Under the pieces are notes generated by a model. That model searched no databases, was not told the origin of the DNA, and worked only from the letters and a program-made list of their open reading frames with translations. A stretch of 64,000 nucleotides of DNA, from NCBI RefSeq assembly GCF_000379465.1, contig NZ_KB905380.1:1124041-1188040 (forward strand), given 5' to 3'. Source of the DNA: Sciscionella marina DSM 45152. Its GTDB lineage: Bacteria; Actinomycetota; Actinomycetes; Mycobacteriales; Pseudonocardiaceae. Within the stretch, counting starts at the first letter, position 1. Each line of letters starts with the position of its first letter. Of this stretch, positions 58,285-64,000 are shown one piece after another. Position numbers and translations under genes: made by a program.

Positions 58285-59715
58285 TTATTTCTTCTTGCGC
58301 TTCTCCCGGACCCGGACGGAAATCCGTACCGGGGTCCCGGTGAAGCCGAATTTCTCGCGCAGTTTGCGTTCGATGAACCGGCGGTAGGAGGCCTCCAGGA
58401 AGCCGGTGGTGAACAACACGAATGTGGGTGGCCGGGTCTGCGCCTGAGTAGCGAAGAGCACCTTGGGCTGTTTACCACCGCGCACCGGCGGCGGGGTCGC
58501 GGCGACGAGCTCGCCGAGCCAGGAGTTCAGTGCCCCGGTCGGCACCCTGGTGTCCCAGGATTCGAGCGCGGTACGCAACGCGGGGGCGAGCTTGGCCACG
58601 GAACGGCCGGTGAGCGCGGAGACGTTCACCCGTTGCGCCCACGGGATGCGCCGGAGTCCGCGGTCGAGTTCGCGTTCGAGTTCCCGGCGGCGGTCCTCGT
58701 GCATGAGGTCCCATTTGTTGAGCGCGAACACGAGCGCGCGCCCGGACTCGACGACCATGCTGAGCACGCGCAGGTCCTGTTCGCTCACCGGTTCGCTCGC
58801 GTCCAGCAGCACGATGGTCACCTCGGCGGACTCGATAGCCGCCTTGGTGCGCAGCGAGGCGTAATACTCCGCGCCCGCGGCGAAGTTGACCCGCTTGCGC
58901 AGGCCCGCGGTGTCCACGAAACGCCAGGTCTGCCCGTCGAGTTCGATGAGCGAGTCGACGGGATCGACGGTGGTGCCCGCGACCTCGTGCACGACCGAGC
59001 GCTGTTCCCCGGAGAGTTTGTTGAGCAGGCTGGATTTCCCGACGTTCGGTTTGCCGAGCAGGGCGACCCTGCGCGGCCCCGCGCCGCGGCCGAGGCTTTC
59101 CCTCGGTGTCTCGGGCAGCGCGGCGAGCGCGGCGTCGAGCAGATCGCCGGATCCCCTGCCGTGCAGTGCGGAGACCGGGTAGGGCTGGCCGAGCCCGAGC
59201 GACCACAGGTCCGCGGTGTCGGCGACCCTGCGGTCGTCGTCGACCTTGTTCGCGACCACGAGTACGGGGGTCTTGGCGCGCCGCAGGATCCGCGCGGCGG
59301 CCTCGTCGGTCGCGATCGCCCCGGTGATCGCGTCCACCACGAACAGGATCGCGTCGGCGTGCTCCATGGCATACGCGGACTGGGCGGTGACCGCGGCGTA
59401 GAGCTCATCGGCGGCCGGATCCCAGCCGCCGGTGTCCATCAGGGTGAACCCCTTGCCTGCCCATTGCGCGGTGTAGCTGACCCGGTCGCGGGTGACCCCT
59501 GGCACGTCCTGGACGACGGCCTCGCGCCTGCCGAGGATCCGGTTCACCAGCGTGGACTTGCCGACGTTCGGCCGCCCGACTACCGCGAGAACCGGTTGCG
59601 GCGCAGCGGTTCCGCTGTCCTCGGCCGGTTCGGTGCCGGTGAACTCCTCCCATTCGGACTCGTCCGACCAGGTGCCGTCGAGCACCTCGTCACCCATCAG
59701 TTCGGACTCACTCAT
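58285..59715 (-). CDS. der: Ribosome biogenesis GTPase Der (EngA)
   Basis: A 476-residue protein with two GTPase domains. Their P-loops are GRPNVGKST and GKPNVGKSS, the Walker B regions DTGGW and DTAGL, and the G4 motifs NKVDD and NKWD. A KH-like C-terminal domain follows. It acts in assembly of the 50S subunit. The acidic N-terminal extension of about 40 residues is usual in actinobacteria. Its start overlaps the plsC stop (ATGA). Confidence 0.97.
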   Translation of the reverse strand: MSESELMGDEVLDGTWSDESEWEEFTGTEPAEDSGTAAPQPVLAVVGRPNVGKSTLVNRILGRREAVVQDVPGVTRDRVSYTAQWAGKGFTLMDTGGWDPAADELYAAVTAQSAYAMEHADAILFVVDAITGAIATDEAAARILRRAKTPVLVVANKVDDDRRVADTADLWSLGLGQPYPVSALHGRGSGDLLDAALAALPETPRESLGRGAGPRRVALLGKPNVGKSSLLNKLSGEQRSVVHEVAGTTVDPVDSLIELDGQTWRFVDTAGLRKRVNFAAGAEYYASLRTKAAIESAEVTIVLLDASEPVSEQDLRVLSMVVESGRALVFALNKWDLMHEDRRRELERELDRGLRRIPWAQRVNVSALTGRSVAKLAPALRTALESWDTRVPTGALNSWLGELVAATPPPVRGGKQPKVLFATQAQTRPPTFVLFTTGFLEASYRRFIERKLREKFGFTGTPVRISVRVREKRKKK

Positions 59716-60362
59716 GCCTGCTCCCCGTCGGTTCGTATCCGGTCAAGCCTACGCACCAGTTCGGCGAGCTCGCCGCGGACGTGTTCGGTGCCCTCGGCAA
59801 GGCCCGCCGAGCCCTTGCCGATCTCCGGGGTGAACGGTTCTCCGACGAGCAGATCCACCCGGGGCCGGAACCCGGTGCGGGCCCGTTTGCTGGTGCCCCG
59901 GGTCGCCACCGGGACGACCGTGGCACCGGAGGCGCGCACCAGCCAGGCCGCACCCCGTTCGGCCGCCTCGACGTCCCCGTCCCCGCGGGTACCCTCCGGG
60001 AACACCCCGATCATCCCGCCTTCGCGCAGCACACGCACGGCGGCGAGCAGCGGGGCACGGTCCGGGCTGCTCCGGTCGATCGCGAGCTGGCCGATCTTAC
60101 GGAAGAACGTCCCGGCCGGGCCGACGAACAGCTCCCGTTTGACCAGGAACACGCACCGCCGCGGCACCAGACCGAGCAGCAGCTGCGGTTCGATGAAGGA
60201 GCTGTGGTTGGCGATGAGCACCACCGGCCCGGTGCGCGGGAAGCAGTCCATGCCGTGCACCCGGATCCGGAAGAACGGCCGGTACATGTACCGCCCGAGG
60301 AGCCTGGCCGCGCCGTGCAGCGCGGGACTGGCGCCCTCGGGCAGACCGGTCGCGGTGGTCAC
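59712..60362 (-). CDS. plsC: 1-acyl-glycerol-3-phosphate acyltransferase family protein
   Basis: A 216-residue membrane-associated acyltransferase of phospholipid synthesis. It has NHSSFIEP, where the usual HX4D has Glu in place of Asp, and FPEGTR, the glycerophosphate-binding motif. GTG at 60362 overlaps the cmk stop (GTGA), and its end overlaps der. The gene order cmk-plsC-der is typical of actinobacteria. The HX4E variant occurs in some family members, so activity is still likely. Confidence 0.9.
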   Translation of the reverse strand: MTTATGLPEGASPALHGAARLLGRYMYRPFFRIRVHGMDCFPRTGPVVLIANHSSFIEPQLLLGLVPRRCVFLVKRELFVGPAGTFFRKIGQLAIDRSSPDRAPLLAAVRVLREGGMIGVFPEGTRGDGDVEAAERGAAWLVRASGATVVPVATRGTSKRARTGFRPRVDLLVGEPFTPEIGKGSAGLAEGTEHVRGELAELVRRLDRIRTDGEQA

Positions 60363-61084
60363 GACCCGCGCTCCGTTCCGCTCCCGACGAGGCCGCGCTC
60401 GTCCACGAGGGACAGGAGGATCGCGACGACCCCGCGAGCGTCGAGTTCGGTGGTATCCACCTCGACGGCGTCCTCGGCCCTGCGCAGCGGGGAGACCGCC
60501 CTGCTCGAGTCGATGCGGTCCCGGTCGGTCACCGAGGCGAGCGCGGCCTCGGCGCTCGAGGCCCGCCCGCTCGAGTTGTCCTGGCGGTACCTGCGGTTCG
60601 CGCGCGCCTGTTCGGAGGCGGTGAGGTACACCTTGATCTCGGCGTCCGGGGCTACCGTGGTGCCGATATCGCGCCCCTCGACCACGATGCCGCCGCGCTC
60701 CTCGACCGTCGCGGCGATGATCCTGCGCTGCTCGGCGACCAGTAGTTCGCGCACATCGGCGATCGCCGAGACGGGCGAGACCGAACCGGTGACCTCGGGC
60801 CCGCGGATCTCGACGGCGACATCCTCACCGTCGAGCAGCACGCCGGGGTTCGCCGGATCGGTGCCGATACCGAGCCGGCTCTCGGCGACGGCGAGGGTGA
60901 TCGCGGCTTCGTCGGCGAGGTCGATCCCGGCGCGCAGCACCGCGAGCGTGACCGCGCGGTACATCGCTCCGGTGTCCAGGTATCCGGCCTCCAGTGCGGT
61001 GGCGAGCCTGCGGGCCACGGTCGATTTACCGGTGCCCGAAGGTCCGTCGAGCGCGATCACACCGCGCAACGTGCCAGCCCGCAT
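60359..61084 (-). CDS. cmk: Cytidylate kinase
   Basis: A 241-residue (d)CMP kinase. The P-loop is GPSGTGKS at 14-21, with GYLDTGAMYRA, VVEGRDIGTTVAPDA and RRYRQDN as other family motifs. The start at 61084 is preceded by AAGGAGG with ideal spacing; longer in-frame starts lack one. It phosphorylates CMP and dCMP for nucleotide synthesis and starts the cmk-plsC-der operon. Confidence 0.97.
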   Translation of the reverse strand: MRAGTLRGVIALDGPSGTGKSTVARRLATALEAGYLDTGAMYRAVTLAVLRAGIDLADEAAITLAVAESRLGIGTDPANPGVLLDGEDVAVEIRGPEVTGSVSPVSAIADVRELLVAEQRRIIAATVEERGGIVVEGRDIGTTVAPDAEIKVYLTASEQARANRRYRQDNSSGRASSAEAALASVTDRDRIDSSRAVSPLRRAEDAVEVDTTELDARGVVAILLSLVDERGLVGSGTERGS

Positions 61085-61148
61085 TATCCGCCTCCTTATA
61101 TCGGCCGAATCATCAGCCATTCTGCCCGACCCGATATCGTCGCCGATC

Positions 61149-61634
61149 ATGCGCATCATCCCGTTCGGTGAACAGCATCGTGAGGCCGCGCTGCGGCTGA
61201 ACAACGCGGCGGTCCCCAAGGTCAATGAACTCGATGCGACCGAATTGCGGTCCGTCCTCGGGCACAGCGCGCTCGCGCTCACGGCCGAGATCTCCGGCGA
61301 GTTCGCCGGGCTGGTCGTGGTCATCGGCCCGGGGACCGGGTACGAGAGCGAGAACTACCGGTGGTTCGAGGCGAGCTACCGCGACTACTGGTACCTGGAC
61401 CGGATCGTGGTCGACGAGAACCACCGCGGGGCCGGGATCGGCGCGGCACTGCACCAGGCGGTCTTCGAGGAGGCGAAGGCGGCCGGGATCGGGGAGATCG
61501 CGCTCGAGGTCAACATCGAACCGCCCAATCCCGGCTCGCTGCGCTTCCACGAACGGCTCGGATTCGCCCAGGTCGGCACGTTGCAGACAGGTGAGGGCAA
61601 ACGGGTGAGTCTCATGACCCGCGCGGTGGGTTAG
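61149..61634 (+). CDS. GNAT family N-acetyltransferase
   Basis: A 161-residue acetyltransferase. The acetyl-CoA loop is in LDRIVVDENHRGAGIGAALH, and the C-terminal beta-bulge region is FHERLGFAQVG. It lies 64 bases from the divergent cmk gene and 6 bases before the antiporter subunit gene. The substrate is unknown. Confidence 0.88.
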   Translation: MRIIPFGEQHREAALRLNNAAVPKVNELDATELRSVLGHSALALTAEISGEFAGLVVVIGPGTGYESENYRWFEASYRDYWYLDRIVVDENHRGAGIGAALHQAVFEEAKAAGIGEIALEVNIEPPNPGSLRFHERLGFAQVGTLQTGEGKRVSLMTRAVG

Positions 61635-61640
61635 CGTGGA

Positions 61641-62126
61641 GTGGTGAACGTCGATGTGACACCGCTTCCCGGTATCGGGACACGGCAGGATTTCGCCTCG
61701 AAGGCCGGACGCCGGATCGGCGTGGTCAACCACCGTGACGGCCGGTTCGACCTGATCGTCTCCAAGGTGGACGATCCGGACGCGTGCACCGCCTCGATCC
61801 CGCTCACTCCGGAGGAGGCGGGGGCGCTGGCGAATCTGCTCGGCTCGCCCCAGCTGGTCGCCGCGCTGGACGAGCAGCAGCGGGACGTCACCGGGATCAG
61901 CACCAAGCAGTTGCCGATCGGCCCGCACTCCCCGTTCGACGGGCGCACCCTCGGGGACACCGCGATGCGGACCAGAACCGGTGTCTCCATCGTGGCGGTG
62001 GTGCGTGCGGGAACCGCCCACCCCTCCCCCGGTCCCGAATTCAATCTCGCCGGTGGTGACCTGCTCGTCGTGGTCGGCACCAGCGAAGGTTTGCGGAAGG
62101 CCGCCGAGATCCTCGAACGCGGCTGA
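61641..62126 (+). CDS. Antiporter regulatory subunit with TrkA-C/RCK domain (KhtT-like)
   Basis: A 161-residue soluble protein. The C-terminal RCK_C (TrkA-C) domain lies at about residues 75-160 (TGVSIVAVVRAG and LAGGDLLVVVGTSEGLRKA). It is coupled to the membrane antiporter gene by a TGATG overlap, as in the KhtTU K+/H+ antiporter, where KhtT senses nucleotides and pH and gates KhtU. GTG 61644 is an alternative start. Confidence 0.88.
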   Translation: MVNVDVTPLPGIGTRQDFASKAGRRIGVVNHRDGRFDLIVSKVDDPDACTASIPLTPEEAGALANLLGSPQLVAALDEQQRDVTGISTKQLPIGPHSPFDGRTLGDTAMRTRTGVSIVAVVRAGTAHPSPGPEFNLAGGDLLVVVGTSEGLRKAAEILERG

Positions 62127-63310
62127 TGCACGACACCGCGATCTCCCTCGTAGAACTCGGCGCGATCTTCTTCGGACTCGGGGTACTCGGCCGGTTCGCC
62201 TGGCGTATCGGGATCTCCCCCATCCCGTTGTACCTGCTCGGCGGTCTGGCCTTCGGGCAGGGCGGGGTGATCCCACTCGACGGGATCCACGAATTCACCG
62301 AGCTGGCCAGCGAGATCGGCGTGGTCCTGCTGCTGTTGCTGCTCGGGCTCGAATACTCCGCGGCGGAACTGGTCACCGGGCTGAAACGGTCCTGGGTGTC
62401 CGGGCTCATCGACATCGTGCTCAACGCGGCCCCCGGCGTCGCGATCGCGTTCCTGCTCGGCTGGGGCCCGGTCGCCGCGCTCGCCATGGGCGGGGTCACC
62501 GTGGTCTCCTCCTCCGGGATCATCGCGAAGGTGCTCTCCGACCTGGGCAGGCTCGGTAACCGGGAGACGCCGACCATCCTCGCGGTGCTCGTGTTCGAGG
62601 ACCTGACCATGGCGGTGTACCTGCCGATCCTGACCGCCGTACTCGCCGGGGCCACCCTGCTCGGCGGGCTGACCACGGTCGGGATCGCGCTGGTCAGCGT
62701 GACCGTGGTGCTCGTGGTCGCGTTGCGCTACGGCAGGTTCGTCTCGGCCATCGTCGACTCCCCCGACCCGGAGGTGTTCCTGCTGCGGGTACTCGGGGTG
62801 GCCATGCTCGTCGCCGGGCTCGCCTCCGAGCTGCAGGTCTCCGCCGCGGTCGGCGCGTTCCTGCTCGGCATCGCCATCTCCGGGTCCACCGCCGAGAACG
62901 CCACCCGGATGCTTACCCCGCTGCGCGACCTGTTCGCCGCGCTGTTCTTCGTCGTGTTCGGGCTCAACACCAACCCGGCCGAGATCCCGCCCGTGCTGCC
63001 GGCCGCGATCGGGCTCGCGGTGATCAGCGCCATCACCAAGATCGTCACCGGGTGGTTCGCCGCACGCCGCGCCGGGGTGCGGCCGCTCGGCAGGGCACGC
63101 GCGGGCGCCGCCCTCATCGCGCGGGGCGAGTTCTCCATCGTGGTCGCGGGGCTCGCACTGGCCAGCGGCGCGGTACCGGAACAGATGGCCTCGCTCGCCA
63201 CGACCTACGTGCTGCTGATGGCGATCATCGGACCGGTGGGGGCGCGCCTGGTCGAGCCGGTGGTGGGCTGGTTGCGCACGCTGCGCCACCGCACCCCGAA
63301 AACGGTCTGA
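62126..63310 (+). CDS. Cation:proton antiporter, CPA2 family (KhtU-like)
   Basis: A 394-residue protein with about 12 helices. Conserved features are LEYSAAELVTG, the unwound-helix region GVTVVSSSGIIAKVL, FEDLTMAVYLP and ARGEFSIVVAGL. There is no C-terminal RCK domain; the preceding gene supplies one. It probably exports K+ in exchange for protons under alkaline or methylglyoxal stress. It ends one base before the convergent toxin gene. Confidence 0.9.
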   Translation: MHDTAISLVELGAIFFGLGVLGRFAWRIGISPIPLYLLGGLAFGQGGVIPLDGIHEFTELASEIGVVLLLLLLGLEYSAAELVTGLKRSWVSGLIDIVLNAAPGVAIAFLLGWGPVAALAMGGVTVVSSSGIIAKVLSDLGRLGNRETPTILAVLVFEDLTMAVYLPILTAVLAGATLLGGLTTVGIALVSVTVVLVVALRYGRFVSAIVDSPDPEVFLLRVLGVAMLVAGLASELQVSAAVGAFLLGIAISGSTAENATRMLTPLRDLFAALFFVVFGLNTNPAEIPPVLPAAIGLAVISAITKIVTGWFAARRAGVRPLGRARAGAALIARGEFSIVVAGLALASGAVPEQMASLATTYVLLMAIIGPVGARLVEPVVGWLRTLRHRTPKTV

Positions 63311-63311
63311 G

Positions 63312-63676
63312 TCACTCGCCTCGCTGCCAGGCGGTATCGAGCAGTTTCGCTATCTCGGCGGCAATGGCGCCACCACGGAGCCGCAACCGGGACATCGCGA
63401 GCTCATGGCACCGATCACCGGCACGCCCGGCGATCGCCCAGACCACAGCGAACGGGCCATCTCGTTCCACCCGGCGGACGATCCGGTAATCCCGGTCTCC
63501 GCCGACGAGCTCCCGGAAGCTGGTCGGATCGCCCCGATTGCGGCTACCGAGCGGCGCACCGGGTTGCTCCGGGCTGTGCTCGAGTCTCCTGAGCGCCTTC
63601 AGCACGATCTTGCGCTGCGCCCCTCCATGCCTCGCAAGCCTTCCCCGGCATCATCGGCCAGCAGGACCGCGGCCAT
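63312..63676 (-). pseudogene. RelE/ParE-type toxin with a one-base frameshift
   Basis: The gene starts at ATG 63676, overlapping the upstream antitoxin stop by TGATG, and reads MAAVLLADDAGEGLRGMEG. At a G-run near 63630 one base is missing. The rest, AQRKIVLKALRRLEH to AMSRLRLRGGAIA, continues in the next frame. Joined, it is a 121-residue RelE/ParE-like protein. It is a pseudogene unless read by frameshifting or affected by an assembly error. Confidence 0.65.
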
Positions 63677-63800
63677 CAGTCGTCCAGATCGACGCCGAAC
63701 TCGGCCGCGATGCTCTCCAGTGAATACCGGACGCCGTCGTCGGTCGTCGTGCGCGCGAGGCCGAGCAGGCGGAGGTCCTCCTCGAGTCCAGCCGCCGTAA
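63676..63800 (-). pseudogene. Antitoxin remnant
   Basis: The frame that ends at 63676 reads AAGLEEDLRLLGLARTTTDD followed by GVRYSLESIAAEFGVDLDD. This is the compact acidic pattern of small antitoxins paired with RelE-type toxins. No ATG or GTG is in frame between the rluB-type stop and the conserved part, so the N-terminus appears lost. The call rests mainly on its position. Confidence 0.4.
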
Positions 63801-63830
63801 CCGCGGTCCGGGGCCAAAAAAGACCTGGCG

Positions 63831-64000
63831 CTATTCGTCCACCGCGGCGAACAGACCGCTGATCTCGTCCTTGGAGAGCTGGCGCAGGGTACGCGGGCGC
63901 TGGTTGCCGAGCTGTACCGAACCGATCGCGGTACGGACAAGGCGCTGTACCGGGTGCCCGACCGTGTCGAACATCCGCCGCACGATGCGATTACGCCCCT
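63831..64000 (-). CDS. rluB: Pseudouridine synthase (RsuA/RluB family), C-terminal part
   Basis: Only the last 55 codons are in the window. They read RNRIVRRMFDTVGHPVQRLV and IGSVQLGNQRPRTLRQLSKD, the standard end of 23S rRNA pseudouridine synthase B. In actinobacteria rluB normally sits just before cmk; here about 2.7 kb separate them. Confidence 0.85.
   Translation of the reverse strand, partial: GRNRIVRRMFDTVGHPVQRLVRTAIGSVQLGNQRPRTLRQLSKDEISGLFAAVDE

Noticed and set aside
58177-60624. An 815-codon plus-strand frame
   Set aside because: It covers der, plsC and part of cmk in antisense; its composition is biased and no motifs are present.
61631-63289. A 552-codon minus-strand frame
   Set aside because: Antisense to the antiporter genes, with G/D/E/H/Q-rich repeats and no fold.

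Overview
The window is high-GC DNA from an actinomycete. GTG starts are frequent, and regulators come from the TetR, IclR, PucR, XRE and LacI families. An IdeR-type iron box, IS1380/IS3/IS110-type elements and a pSAM2-like integrative element (AICE) all fit a filamentous member of the Pseudonocardiales or a neighbouring order; the exact genus cannot be told from sequence alone.

Layout. (1) 1-2.7 kb: a TetR regulator, an XRE/MmyB regulator and a divergent aldo/keto reductase, followed by a broken SDR gene. (2) 3.2-11.4 kb: one long minus-strand operon, led by an IclR regulator with an operator-like palindrome. It carries an MHS-type MFS importer, an NAD-dependent epimerase, a class III aminotransferase, an enolase-superfamily dehydratase, an amidohydrolase_2 lactonase-like enzyme, an SDR and a fumarylacetoacetase-fold hydrolase. 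It looks like a non-phosphorylating sugar-acid or amino-sugar-acid route. A divergent LacI gene is cut short by a decayed IS1380-like element (12.4-13.5 kb). (3) 13.7-26.8 kb: an accessory block bounded by insertion elements: PucR regulator, aldehyde dehydrogenase, GlcG-like protein, MFS permease, RidA, gamma-glutamyltransferase and a large permease. Next comes a compact five-gene set: a haem-oxygenase-like diiron oxidase (CADD type), two Rieske ferredoxins flanking a ferredoxin reductase, and a TerC membrane protein. (4) 26.9-28.5 kb: an IS3-family element and an IS110 scrap. (5) 28.6-44.5 kb: a second catabolic block: IclR, MHS permease, then an operon of HisC-like aminotransferase, Rieske oxygenase, a small unknown protein, its VanB-type reductase and an FAD-linked oxidase. 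It is followed by an amidohydrolase, a second gamma-glutamyltransferase-like protein with an altered nucleophile site, an amidase and a prolyl oligopeptidase. A decayed PucR/CdaR regulator lies inside it.

(6) 45.4-57.1 kb: an 11.7 kb AICE inserted in the 3' end of tRNA-Pro(GGG). It is bounded by a 40-bp direct repeat and carries XRE and GntR regulators, small conserved proteins, a TraB/FtsK translocase, membrane spread proteins, a RepSA-type HUH initiator, an excisionase and a tyrosine integrase. Insertion moved the tRNA away from its own terminator, and the element supplies another. (7) 57.2-64 kb: the conserved chromosome: an iron-regulated siderophore-binding lipoprotein, der, plsC and cmk, a GNAT, a KhtTU-like potassium/proton antiporter, a frameshifted RelE-type toxin with antitoxin remnant, and the end of an rluB-type pseudouridine synthase gene. 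The usual actinobacterial rluB-cmk-der order is interrupted here by about 2.7 kb.

Together, blocks 2, 3 and 5 look like three independently regulated catabolic modules, each with its own importer and regulator, broken up by insertion elements and pseudogenes. The most unusual content is the diiron-oxidase/Rieske electron-transfer cassette at 22.97-26.81 kb and its association with gamma-glutamyltransferase-type hydrolases.
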